A stretch of 64,000 bases of DNA, from assembly GCF_015767675.1 (NCBI RefSeq), contig NZ_CP065217.1, forward strand, positions 2,666,001 through 2,730,000. The letters are read 5' to 3'. Source of the DNA: Vibrio navarrensis (GTDB lineage Bacteria > Pseudomonadota > Gammaproteobacteria > Enterobacterales > Vibrionaceae). The first letter of the stretch is position 1; each line of letters opens with the position of its first letter. The notes under the pieces were generated by a model, which was not told the DNA's origin, did no database searches, and saw only the letters and a list, made by a program, of their open reading frames with translations. Below, in pieces: positions 33,076 to 41,291 of the stretch. The position numbers and the translations under genes are program-made.

Positions 33076-34748
33076 AGCACCATATAGTTTAAATTTTAAG
33101 CAGCTAAACCCATCGCTATATGCAAGTTGGTAATGACTGCCGTTCTGTTTAAATCATATTCATTTAGCCGCAAGCCTCGGTACCTTGCTCTAGGACCTTT
33201 GCGGTTGCAGATTGATGCTAGAGAGTGCTCTACTTTGACCCGCTCTCTAGCATCAGCCCGACCTTGAGAAGTACTTACGTACTTCTGAAGTTTTTGCAGC
33301 ATCACTTCCTGCTCGTGTATTTTAATTTTTCGACCTTTCTCTGATGTCGTACAATCTGATTTCTTCGGACAAGCTTTGCATTCCGTTGATTTAAAACGGG
33401 CTTGCGTTACTTTTCCAGACTTTATCATGGCCACTTTCCCTGCAGGACATGTGACACAACCTTCAACCAAGTCTATTTGGAAGGCGTTTTTAGTCAGTAC
33501 TTTTTTGGACGGCGGTGTCCATGGTTTTGCAACGACCTCTTTCCCAGCTTCGTACAGCTCCGTTGTCCAGTGAGCAGCTAAATAACCCCTATCTATTTGA
33601 ATTTGTTTAACTTCACCGTAAACATTGACTTTGGTTTTAAGTACTCCGACGCCTTGTGCTCGGTTCGTTGGCAGGACGGACACAGGTCGCTAATATTAGC
33701 TTGTTGTCTAAGTCGACAGCAATATGTTGCTTAAACCCGCTAATCGTCCTTGAGCTTGATTTTCGCCCATGGCGCATTGTTGAGTCTGAGATAGAGATTT
33801 GCCTATCCGCACCGAACCCTTTTACTTTAGGTCCATTTCCGTCCGGGTCGGGGTCAATATTCTGCTCCAAAACCTTTTCAAGTAAAGTGAGGCTCTCTTC
33901 CAGCCCTTTATGTTTAATAAAGGCGGAGGGTTGTTTTTCTAACCAATGCTTCAGAGCGTCAACATCATTTTGCAAGGTTTCAACGGCTTGATGCTTCTCG
34001 TTTTTATCTGACCAATCAATGTCTAACGCCGCTTTGACACTGCTTTTTCCTACCAGTTGTAGACCACATTCTTCGATAAGTTCTTCTTCTGAGATCATCT
34101 TGATTTGTGCAGCACAATTGACGACTAATTCAAGAGCATGACCGACTAAGTTGAATGTATCTTCAACTCGACCTGCGCCCTGTAATGGCGCTGAGTCTAG
34201 GGCCACTCTAAGCTGAACATGGCTGAAGCCTCCCACTTCACGAGCGACATTTACGGTATGTTCAAGTAAAACCACGTCCATATCGTTCGCAATTAAACGA
34301 TGACGAAAATCACATAAGGTTCCTTGTGAAAATGGCGATTCCTCGCTACCTAGACAGTCCAGTACCATTTGCCAACGTTGGTCAAACATGGCTTCTAACG
34401 TCGCTCCGGCATCCGACTTTTGCTCGTATGCTTGGAGAATCGTTGCCATAGCTAAAAGAGCGGCCGGAACAGCAGGCTTTCCTCTTGGGTGGTCAGCATA
34501 CATTGACATAAGCTTCTGATTAATCTCATCATTAATAATGAGATGACGATTGGTTCGCAAGAACACAAATAGCTTGCCAGTCTGCTTTAACTTTTGGCAA
34601 ATAAACTGCTCTTTTTTTGAAAGAGCAGTAGGTGGTGCCCAGTTTCTAGAATTAGACATAATCAATCAGTTCATGAGTTAACAATACTGTGTATTTGATC
34701 ATGTTTTGGGGCTAAAGTCACTGTATGTTTTTTAAACTGATCGGTGCT
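33076..34748 (-). mobile_element. IS1182-family insertion sequence (1673 bp), degraded
   Basis: The ends are imperfect inverted repeats: AGCACC..AGTTTAAA at the left and TTTAAACT..GGTGCT at the right (about 15 of 19 matching). CTAG flanks both ends (33072-33075 and 34749-34752) as a 4-bp target duplication. The element landed inside CTAG array 5, which offers many CTAG targets. The transposase gene on the minus strand is frameshifted. Confidence 0.8.
33096..34665 (-). pseudogene. IS1182-family transposase, frameshifted
   Basis: The first 335 or so codons are intact (MIMSNSRNWAPPTALSK, YADHPRGKPAVPAALLAMA, VALDSAPLQGAGRVEDTFNL, ISGFKQHIAVDLDNK). At about 33640-33680 the frame is lost right after PANEP. 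The segment EHKASEYLK is in a third frame, and the C-terminal part resumes in another (QIQIDRGYLAAHWTTELYE, GCVTCPAGK, CKACPKKSDCT, VEHSLASICNRKG). At least two small indels are needed to restore one reading frame. Confidence 0.85.
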
Positions 34749-34981
34749 CTAGCACCTAGAAAACTAGAAAACTAGAAAACTAGAAAACTAGCAACCTGCT
34801 TTTGAAAACCAAAAGCCCTGAGCAAGCTGTTCTCGCTCAGGGCTTTTTTACTCTTACTAGAATCTAGCAAACTCGAAATCTAGCAGCCTGTTCTTACCTA
34901 GGGCCAAGGTCCGCTCTTGCTCTTCCCAGAGCCATAGGTCCACAGGTCCGCTCTTAACCGCCTTTCCTAGTACCTAGAAAA
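34749..34981. repeat. CTAG-rich degenerate repeat array 5, right part
   Basis: This is the continuation of array 5 after the IS1182 element. It holds four to five tandem copies of CTAGAAAA, a strong terminator hairpin, then pyrimidine-rich units (GCTCTTGCTCTTCCCAGAGCC, TCCTAGTACCTAGAAAACTAG). It abuts the 3' flank of the TSP3 gene copy B. Confidence 0.75.
34808..34847. terminator. Strong terminator hairpin inside CTAG array 5
   Basis: AGCCCTGAGC / GCTCAGGGCT form a 10-bp stem with a T-run on the plus-strand side and an A-run on the other, so it should act in both directions. No gene reads directly into it now, so it may be left over from a lost gene. Confidence 0.75.
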
Positions 34982-35092
34982 CTAGAAACCTAGCGACCTT
35001 CCTTAAAAAGGGCTGCGCCAGAGTAACGCTGCGGCCGATATCGCTGGCCAAGCGTTGCCCCGAGGGTTTAACCAATATCTTTGTTTTTTGCC

Positions 35093-35118
35093 CAGAAAAA
35101 GGCGGCCCTGCGGGCCGC
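35093..35118 (-). terminator. Rho-independent terminator of TSP3 lipoprotein copy B
   Basis: GCGGCCC-TGC-GGGCCGC is a 7-bp GC stem followed on the minus strand by a T-rich tract. It lies about 60 bases after the stop at 35177. It differs from the terminator of copy A, so the 3' flanks of the two copies are unrelated. Confidence 0.8.
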
Positions 35119-35176
35119 ACCGTTAAAAGCTTTAAAAGACTAAAGATTAATCCAAAAACGCCCAGCGCCCAGGCTT

Positions 35177-37492
35177 TTAACCCGCCACGCAAGCCGCATA
35201 ACCATTGTGTGTAGATAAATACTGATTATCCGCGTTGACATTGTAGAAACCCAGCACCCACACTTTCACAAAGGAACCACTCACATCAGATATCGTCGTC
35301 GACCAGTACAACCTACCGACCGGCCAACCATACCCATCATACATATCACCCCTTTCGCTAACCAGGCTCTTCACCTCGTCCCTAGTCGGTCGGCGCCAGT
35401 CCGACTTTCCGCCGAAGTTTAACGCCGCTAAATCGTGACACCAGCGGTCTAACTGGCCGTCGACCCACTCGCCATTGCCTATCGCCAACTGGTCAAATTG
35501 AGCATACACACCGTCTTCTGGGCCATGAACACCATTTTCTGTAAAGGAACCAGCGTAAGTTCGCCCGCCATTGGTATCGACGTTACCGGCCGCTTTTGTG
35601 TAACCCAATGCGTCCATCATGGCGATACTCGGCGTGGAGGTAAACCACTGGCCGGCGTTGTTGGTGGCGATTTTCAAACACGCGCCCCTGGCGTTCACTT
35701 TGTCGGCGTCGTTCAACTGACCACCACACGCTGCGCCGCTGACCGTCGCGATGTCTGGCAAGTTCACCGTCATTGTGGTGGTTTTGGTTACCCCATCAAA
35801 CGGGCCATGACCTGTCGCAGTGATAGTCACGACGACACTCTCGGTCACACCGCTGGTGTCGACCATGCCGTTTTCATCCACCGTTACGCCCGAATCTTCT
35901 GGGCTCACCGTCCAAGTCACAAACTCACTGCTCGATGTGGTGTAGTGGCTGCCATCCTCGAAGTGGAATTCCGCTTCAACTTTGACGTCACTGCCTTTCG
36001 ACACCTCAAGGGTGGACTCGTGGCTTGGCTCGCCATCCACCGTGGTGACGATTTCACTCGCCTCGCCATCCACCAGCGCCAACTTCACCTCAAAGGTTTC
36101 GTCTTGCGCCGCTTGACCACTAAACCAACCGCCATCAACAAAGGTGGCACGCATGGTCAGCGGCTGGTTCACCAAGCTGATGATCTCTTCCATCGCCGGA
36201 ATGGTCACTAACCCTTCCGAGGTCAGCTCCAGTTCCGTGACCTGGTTTTGCGAGCCGTCGAGCACACTCCACGTCACGTGGTCCGCGTCCGCCACATTCA
36301 AGGTGCTGTAAGTCTGCGTACTGTCCTCTAGGCCAAACTCAATCACCGCCTGTAAGGTCGTACCCGGGACCACCGCGCTGTTGTCCAGCACCAAGTCCGG
36401 GTTTTGCACCTTCTCCGGCGCAATCGGGTTGCTGGCATCGTTGTCGTCCCACCCTTCGATGGTCTCTAGGCCGTTTTTAAACCCGTCGCCGTCTTTGTCT
36501 TCATCGCCGTTTTCCACCGGACTGTTCGGGTTGTCCTTGTCCCAGCCTTCGGCGTGCTCACGGCCATCTTTGAGGCCGTCGCCATCGCTGTCAAGGTTAC
36601 CGTTTTCCACCGGGTTGTTGACGTTGTTGTCGTCCCACCCTTCCACAGTCTCACGGCCGTTCTTGATGCCGTCGCCGTCTTTGTCTTCATTACCGCCTTG
36701 CACCGGGTTGTTGGCGTCGTTATCGTCCCAACCTTCTACCGTCTCTAGGCCGTTCTTGATGCCGTCGCCGTCTTTGTCCTTATCGCCGTCTTGCACCGGG
36801 TCGTTCGGGTCATTCTTATCTGAGCCGCTCACCGTCTCCAAGCCGTCTTTAAGGCCATCATGGTCGCTGTCCAGATTGCCGCCCTGCACCGGGTCGTTCG
36901 GGTCGTTGTCGTCCCACCCTTCCACGGTCTCTTTGCCGTTCTTGATGCCGTCGCCGTCATCGTCCTTATCACCGCCCGGCACCGGGTTGTTGGCGTCGTT
37001 GTCGTCCCAACCCTCTACCGTCTCTTTGCCGTTGGGGATGCCATCTTTGTCGTCGTCTTTATCGCCGCCTTGCACTGGGTCGTTCGGGTCGTCCTTATCG
37101 GTGCCGTTTTTTACCTCTTCGCCGTTCGTCAGGCCATCGCCGTCGTCGTCGAGGTTACCGCCTTGCACTGGGTCGTTCGGGTCATCCTTATCGGTGCCGT
37201 TTTTTACCTCTTCGCCGTTGGTGTAACCATCGCCGTCATCGTCCTTATCGCCGTTTTCCACCGGGTCATTCGGGTCATCCGGGTTGGTGCCGTTGTCCGT
37301 CTCTTCACCGTTGGTGTAACCGTCACCGTCGCTGTCACAGGTGTACGAGGTTGGCGCACACGGGTCCGTGACGCCTGACTGAGACGGCAAACCACTGTCT
37401 TCCCCACCACAGGCCATCAGCAGCAAGCTCATCATCAAGGGCGCGACTTTCATCGCGTGTTTCTTCTTCATTTTAAATTGCGTTCTTTTCAT
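35177..37492 (-). CDS. TSP3-repeat surface lipoprotein with Ig-like and DUF1566/Lcl C-terminal domain (copy B)
   Basis: This is the second copy of the 765-2978 gene, with the same chosen start (MKRTQFK, 37492, AGGACC upstream), lipobox and Ig-like part. It has about ten TSP3 repeats instead of nine. From the 5' end to about 35848 it is nearly identical to copy A (to 1428). Beyond that point the last 215 or so codons are only similar: the Lcl domain keeps RWCHDLAALNFGG, DWRRPTRDE and YWSTT, but the final loop region is different (VSGSFVKVWVLGFYN, YAACVAG). Divergence confined to the lectin-like tip suggests altered ligand specificity by recombination or selection. It is downstream of OmpA copy B in an operon. 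Confidence 0.85.
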   Translation of the reverse strand: MKRTQFKMKKKHAMKVAPLMMSLLLMACGGEDSGLPSQSGVTDPCAPTSYTCDSDGDGYTNGEETDNGTNPDDPNDPVENGDKDDDGDGYTNGEEVKNGTDKDDPNDPVQGGNLDDDGDGLTNGEEVKNGTDKDDPNDPVQGGDKDDDKDGIPNGKETVEGWDDNDANNPVPGGDKDDDGDGIKNGKETVEGWDDNDPNDPVQGGNLDSDHDGLKDGLETVSGSDKNDPNDPVQDGDKDKDGDGIKNGLETVEGWDDNDANNPVQGGNEDKDGDGIKNGRETVEGWDDNNVNNPVENGNLDSDGDGLKDGREHAEGWDKDNPNSPVENGDEDKDGDGFKNGLETIEGWDDNDASNPIAPEKVQNPDLVLDNSAVVPGTTLQAVIEFGLEDSTQTYSTLNVADADHVTWSVLDGSQNQVTELELTSEGLVTIPAMEEIISLVNQPLTMRATFVDGGWFSGQAAQDETFEVKLALVDGEASEIVTTVDGEPSHESTLEVSKGSDVKVEAEFHFEDGSHYTTSSSEFVTWTVSPEDSGVTVDENGMVDTSGVTESVVVTITATGHGPFDGVTKTTTMTVNLPDIATVSGAACGGQLNDADKVNARGACLKIATNNAGQWFTSTPSIAMMDALGYTKAAGNVDTNGGRTYAGSFTENGVHGPEDGVYAQFDQLAIGNGEWVDGQLDRWCHDLAALNFGGKSDWRRPTRDEVKSLVSERGDMYDGYGWPVGRLYWSTTISDVSGSFVKVWVLGFYNVNADNQYLSTHNGYAACVAG

Positions 37493-37529
37493 AAAATAGG
37501 TCCTACATCGATTGCGCAGTAAAGTGCGC

Positions 37530-38666
37530 TTATTCTTGGTCACTGCGCGTGCTGTGACTACTCATCGCTTCCGGAGAAACAATCTCCACTCGGCGGTTTT
37601 GCGCTCGACCACTCTCGGTGTCGTTACTCGCCACCGGCAGGCTCTCGCCATAACCGACCACGCGGGTAATGCGCTCTGGGGCCACCCCTTTGCTGATTAA
37701 GTAGTTGGCCACCGATTGCGCGCGCTGCTCAGAAAGGCGCTGGTTAAGCGTGTCACTGCCTTTCGAATCGGTGTGGCCGCTGATTTCCACCACCGTCTCG
37801 GGGTACTGTTTTAAGCGCGCCAACAGCGGTTGCAGTTGCAGCATCAGCGATGGGCTTAAGTTGGTGCTGCCCGTTTCAAACAGCGCTTCACCAAAGGCAC
37901 TGCTCACCACTTGGGTGTAAGTCTCAATCACTTGTGGCTCTGGCTCGGCCACAGTTTCCATCACTGGCTCGGGTTCGCTCATCACCACCTCGTCCACCGG
38001 ACGCACGTCCATCGGCTCACTCATCGCCGTTTGCGCTGCGCCGCCAAAGCGGTAATCCAGCCCCACGCCGATAAAGTGAATGTCGGAGCCGCCCGTCTTC
38101 TCACCGCCCACTTCGTTGAAGTACTGGTACTCCAAACGCGTGTTCCAGTGCTCGGTCAAGCGGTACTCCACCCCCGCGCCCAGCATCAGGGAGCTGCCGT
38201 CTTCTTCTTGGTTCACGCTGCCAAGGCCCGGCTCACTGCCGCTTTTCTCCACTTGCCACAGCAAGGTGCCCGCTTTGGCAAACAGACCCGCGCGCTCAGT
38301 CAGCGCGTAATCCGCTTTCAGACCCAGCTCAATGCCTTGTACCGTGGCGTCGTAATGCGCCACCTCGCCCGGCTTCATCAGCGCCGAGTAATCGGCTTTC
38401 GATTTGCCAAGGGAGTCGTAACCCACTTCCACTGCCAGCCAGTCCAGCGCTTGGTAACCGCCATACACGCCAAAGCCTTCGCTCTGCTCTTCGCAGTCCA
38501 GGCTGTTCGACCCACACTCGTCGGAAAATTGGGTCAGCCCCGCTTTACCGCCGACGTAAAATTCGCCCACTTGGTTGCTCGCCAGCGCCATTGATGCCTG
38601 ACCCGCCAGCACAAGCCCTACCCACAGGGCTAAAGTCTGTTTTTTCATTCTCATCTGTTTTTTCAT
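37530..38666 (-). CDS. OmpA-family outer-membrane protein (copy B)
   Basis: This 378-residue protein is nearly identical to the 3016-4152 protein; I see only a few substitutions near the N-terminus (ASMALAS for ASVALAS, CGSNS for CGANS). It has the same Sec signal, beta-barrel, Glu/Pro linker and C-terminal peptidoglycan-binding domain (ISGHTDSKGSDTLNQRLSEQ). The 37-base spacing to the TSP3 gene is also the same. Such identity implies a recent duplication or ongoing gene conversion. Confidence 0.9.
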   Translation of the reverse strand: MKKQMRMKKQTLALWVGLVLAGQASMALASNQVGEFYVGGKAGLTQFSDECGSNSLDCEEQSEGFGVYGGYQALDWLAVEVGYDSLGKSKADYSALMKPGEVAHYDATVQGIELGLKADYALTERAGLFAKAGTLLWQVEKSGSEPGLGSVNQEEDGSSLMLGAGVEYRLTEHWNTRLEYQYFNEVGGEKTGGSDIHFIGVGLDYRFGGAAQTAMSEPMDVRPVDEVVMSEPEPVMETVAEPEPQVIETYTQVVSSAFGEALFETGSTNLSPSLMLQLQPLLARLKQYPETVVEISGHTDSKGSDTLNQRLSEQRAQSVANYLISKGVAPERITRVVGYGESLPVASNDTESGRAQNRRVEIVSPEAMSSHSTRSDQE

Positions 38667-39094
38667 TCGTCACTGCCTCTTGCTTGACTGGGTTGCACTC
38701 AGGCCAAACCGCCCTTGGCAACCGGTGTTGTTTTCCAGGTGCGATGTCCGTTGTGGAACCTCGCAGAAGTAAAGAAAAGTGATGAACGCTCCTCTTGGTT
38801 ACTGGGTTATGTGTTGTGATGGTGACTGTGTCATTTGCCATGACTGCTGCCGCTAGCATTAGGGACACCGTTTCCCGATTCAACGAAACAGCGCGTTTCC
38901 TCCGCTTTGACCCAAAGCCCACCTATCATGACCAAACGCTGACCGGATTCTGCTAGCACCAAGCATTGATGGGATAATGGCCTCACTCGCTGTTCGATGG
39001 GTGCATTGTATGGATATTGGAAGAGCAGGAAATGAGGAGGGTTTTAAAGCGGGCAGCCGAGCGACGTTTATTATTTTATTAATGGGAAAGGGGG
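38667..39094 (-). promoter_or_regulatory. Upstream region of OmpA-TSP3 copy B (block copy 3)
   Basis: About 428 bases match 4153-4582 almost base for base, including the AT tract GTTTATTATTTTATTAATGGG near the far end. The duplication therefore includes the full promoter region. No separate gene is supported. Confidence 0.6.
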
Positions 39095-39136
39095 CTAGGA
39101 AAATAAGGGACTAGGAAGAGCGGAAGAGAGGGTCCT
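39095..39136. repeat. CTAG-rich degenerate repeat array 6 (short remnant)
   Basis: CTAGGAAAATAAGGGACTAG and the following GAAGAGCGGAAGAGAGGGTCCT match the internal unit of array 2 (about 4682-4733). The array breaks off inside the unit, and the next bases encode an IS630-type transposase fragment. Confidence 0.7.
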
Positions 39137-39331
39137 GTGGTTGAGATCGGCGTTATGAATCAGCAATGCCTTAATCGACGTATCGGGAGTTGGGAGGAAT
39201 TGCATCGGGAGCTTAAAGCTTAGGAGAGTATGCGCAATGCAGCGAAAGCATCCATCGAATGGTTGTTTGATGTAGACAAAGCCCGGAAAAAACTTCACCG
39301 GGCTTATGATGAACTAACCATTCAAAACTAA
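39137..39331 (+). pseudogene. IS630-family transposase C-terminal fragment
   Basis: The frame reads VEIGVMNQQCLNRRIGSWEE, then HRELKA, stop, ESMRNAAKASIEWLF, then DVDKARKKLHRAYDELTIQN, stop. This is the end of an IS630 DDE domain (the catalytic Glu is expected in the xExxxxxLNxQCL motif). A TAG at 39221 replaces an expected Trp codon. The 5' part is missing at the CTAG array junction. Confidence 0.75.
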
Positions 39332-39393
39332 ATGGAAAGGGGACTAGGTGATAAATTCAGTATGCCACTCACAATAAGCGCTTAACGAATTCA

Positions 39394-39419
39394 GGTAGCA
39401 TACCGCTTAGTATGCTACC
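39394..39419 (-). terminator. Hairpin downstream of the DapA-family gene
   Basis: GGTAGCATAC-CGCTTA-GTATGCTACC is a perfect 10-bp stem about 60 bases after the stop at 39481. It lacks a T-run, so it may be a weak terminator or an element end. Confidence 0.4.
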
Positions 39420-39480
39420 CAATGGAGTCGATAACTATGTCGAAAATTGTGGGGCCTGACCTCTTAAACTCGGTCACGAA

Positions 39481-40365
39481 TTACTCGGGTAAAATCTGCT
39501 TTAATAAACGGCTTAACGTGGCAATTTCCTGTTCGTTAGCTGCTGTTAAAGGCTTACGGGGCTGGCCCACTTCAACACCTTTTAAGGCCAAACCAGCTTT
39601 GACTGTTTTAGGCAGTCCACCGGACACAATAAAGCTCAACAGCGGCAACTGACGGTAAAAGTTTTCTTTAGCAGCCTGAAGGTCGCCTGCCTGAATATGG
39701 CTAAACAACTCTTTTGGCAACATACCCAGTAAATTAGGTGCTGCAGTGCACCAACCGCTGGCTCCGGCACATAAAGCCTCCAGAGCTAATGGATTACTGC
39801 CATTGTAAAAAGGCAGTTCGCCAGAGGAAAGCTGATGGATTTTGTGCATCCGCTGAATATCACCTGTACTTTCCTTCACCATAGTGATTTGAGGTATGCC
39901 TCTGAACATTTTTACAATTAGCTCAGGTGACATATCCACGCCACTGGTCGCCGGATTGTTATAAATCATAACGGGTAAAGAAACTTCAGCGGCAATAGCC
40001 TTGTAGTAGCCAAAAATCTCATCATCTGTCAGTTTCCAATAAGAAACAGGGATCACCATAATGGCATCAGCGCCAATTTCCTCAGCAAAACGGGCTTTGT
40101 GAATCGCCTGCTCTGTCGTCAGCTCAGAAATACCTATGATTACAGGAACACACCCAGCGACAACCTGCACCGAGTGCTGCGCTACCTGTTGCCACTCGGC
40201 AAAACTCAGATAAGCACTTTCGCCTGTGCTGCCTAAGGGAGCTATTGCATCGCAACCGTTTTGCAGCAACAGCTCGATGTTGTGTGCTAATTTATTCAGA
40301 TCTGGCTGAGTACCATCTTTAGTAAAAGGGGTGATTGGGTAAGCAATAATACCGGTTAATTTCAT
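39481..40365 (-). CDS. DapA/NanA-family lyase (dihydrodipicolinate synthase-like)
   Basis: This 294-residue TIM-barrel protein has the family motifs: GSTGES near residue 45, YNNPATSG with the catalytic Tyr near 135, and VKESTGD with the Schiff-base Lys near 163. Family members catalyse aldol-type addition or cleavage with pyruvate. It is not likely to be the housekeeping DapA, because it lies in a two-gene minus-strand operon with a class II aldolase and a divergent MocR regulator, so a catabolic sugar-acid or amino-acid-derived substrate is more likely. The substrate cannot be named from sequence. Confidence 0.85.
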   Translation of the reverse strand: MKLTGIIAYPITPFTKDGTQPDLNKLAHNIELLLQNGCDAIAPLGSTGESAYLSFAEWQQVAQHSVQVVAGCVPVIIGISELTTEQAIHKARFAEEIGADAIMVIPVSYWKLTDDEIFGYYKAIAAEVSLPVMIYNNPATSGVDMSPELIVKMFRGIPQITMVKESTGDIQRMHKIHQLSSGELPFYNGSNPLALEALCAGASGWCTAAPNLLGMLPKELFSHIQAGDLQAAKENFYRQLPLLSFIVSGGLPKTVKAGLALKGVEVGQPRKPLTAANEQEIATLSRLLKQILPE

Positions 40366-40375
40366 GTTAATTTTC

Positions 40376-41155
40376 TCAGATTGATTCAGGGTGGGACTTC
40401 AGTGCCTTTCTGGCGTAATAGGCAAAATTGACTTTGCTGCGACGGTCTGTCGATAACCAGTCATGAGCTTCCTGTGCCAAAGCCGCAGGCAGCGGCTGCA
40501 CCTGACCTGCGGCCATGGCCAACAATTGTAAACGGGCGGCGCGTTCAATCATAAGTGCAAGATTGCATGCCTCTTCAATGGTTTTGCCAACAACTAACTG
40601 ACCATGATGGGCCAGTAAAAGAGCTCTTTTATTGCCCAGTGCATCGGAAATAATGATGCCTTCTTCATTCCCTACAGGAACGCCAGGCCACTCACCTAAA
40701 AAGGCGCAGTCATCAAATAAACTACAGGTATCCATTTGTCCCACCATCAGCGGAACTCTAAGCATAGAAAGTGCCGCGACATGAGTGGGGTGAGTATGAA
40801 TAATGCAATTCACTTCAGGGTGTTGCTGATAAATCCAGGTATGAAATCTGTTGGCAGGGTTTGGCATTGCCTGTTGATCGATAGGTTCCAGATCCTGGTT
40901 GACTTCGATCAAGTTGTCCGCAGTGATTTCATCAAAACCCAAGCCAAATCGCTGGGTGATAAAAGTATTACCAGCTGAAGTACGGGCTGTAATTTGCCCC
41001 GCTAAGCCCGCATCATGACCGTGGTCATATAAAATTCTGCAAGTTAAAGCGAGTTTTTGTTTGTCGTTAAACTGGCCTTGATTCAGTAACTCATCCATTT
41101 GCTGTTGTGCATTGAACATTAATTGCTGTTTATCTAAATGTGCTGTTTTCATCAT
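40376..41155 (-). CDS. Class II aldolase/adducin-family protein
   Basis: This 259-residue protein starts behind AGGTAGACC. It has the Zn-binding and catalytic motifs of the family: IHTHPTHVAALS (two His) near residue 115 and AHHGQLVVG near 175. Family members cleave phosphorylated sugars (fuculose-, ribulose-, methylthioribulose-phosphate) or act as decarboxylases or hydrolases. Ten bases separate it from the DapA-like gene downstream, so they form one operon under the divergent promoter region at 41156-41291. The precise reaction is unknown. Confidence 0.85.
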   Translation of the reverse strand: MMKTAHLDKQQLMFNAQQQMDELLNQGQFNDKQKLALTCRILYDHGHDAGLAGQITARTSAGNTFITQRFGLGFDEITADNLIEVNQDLEPIDQQAMPNPANRFHTWIYQQHPEVNCIIHTHPTHVAALSMLRVPLMVGQMDTCSLFDDCAFLGEWPGVPVGNEEGIIISDALGNKRALLLAHHGQLVVGKTIEEACNLALMIERAARLQLLAMAAGQVQPLPAALAQEAHDWLSTDRRSKVNFAYYARKALKSHPESI

Positions 41156-41207
41156 GGTCTACCTTTGGGTCTGGACTTCGATTGACTGCCGCTAATGTTA
41201 GATAGAT

Positions 41208-41254
41208 TCTGGACCATTAATAACATCCAGTTTTATAATCAGTAATGGTCCAGA
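41208..41254. promoter_or_regulatory. Inverted-repeat operator between the aldolase operon and the MocR gene
   Basis: TCTGGACCATTA (41208-41219) and TAATGGTCCAGA (41243-41254) are exact reverse complements, 23 bases apart, in the 136-base divergent region. A partial third copy, TCTGGAC, is at 41170. This is the expected place for binding of the adjacent GntR/MocR regulator. Confidence 0.7.
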
Positions 41255-41291
41255 TTAATATCCCTATGGCAGCTGAGTGTGGAGAATTAAG

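Noticed and set aside
33637..33683. Programmed frameshift in the IS1182 transposase
   Set aside because: Two or more indels are needed to restore the frame, and this family normally has a single uninterrupted ORF.
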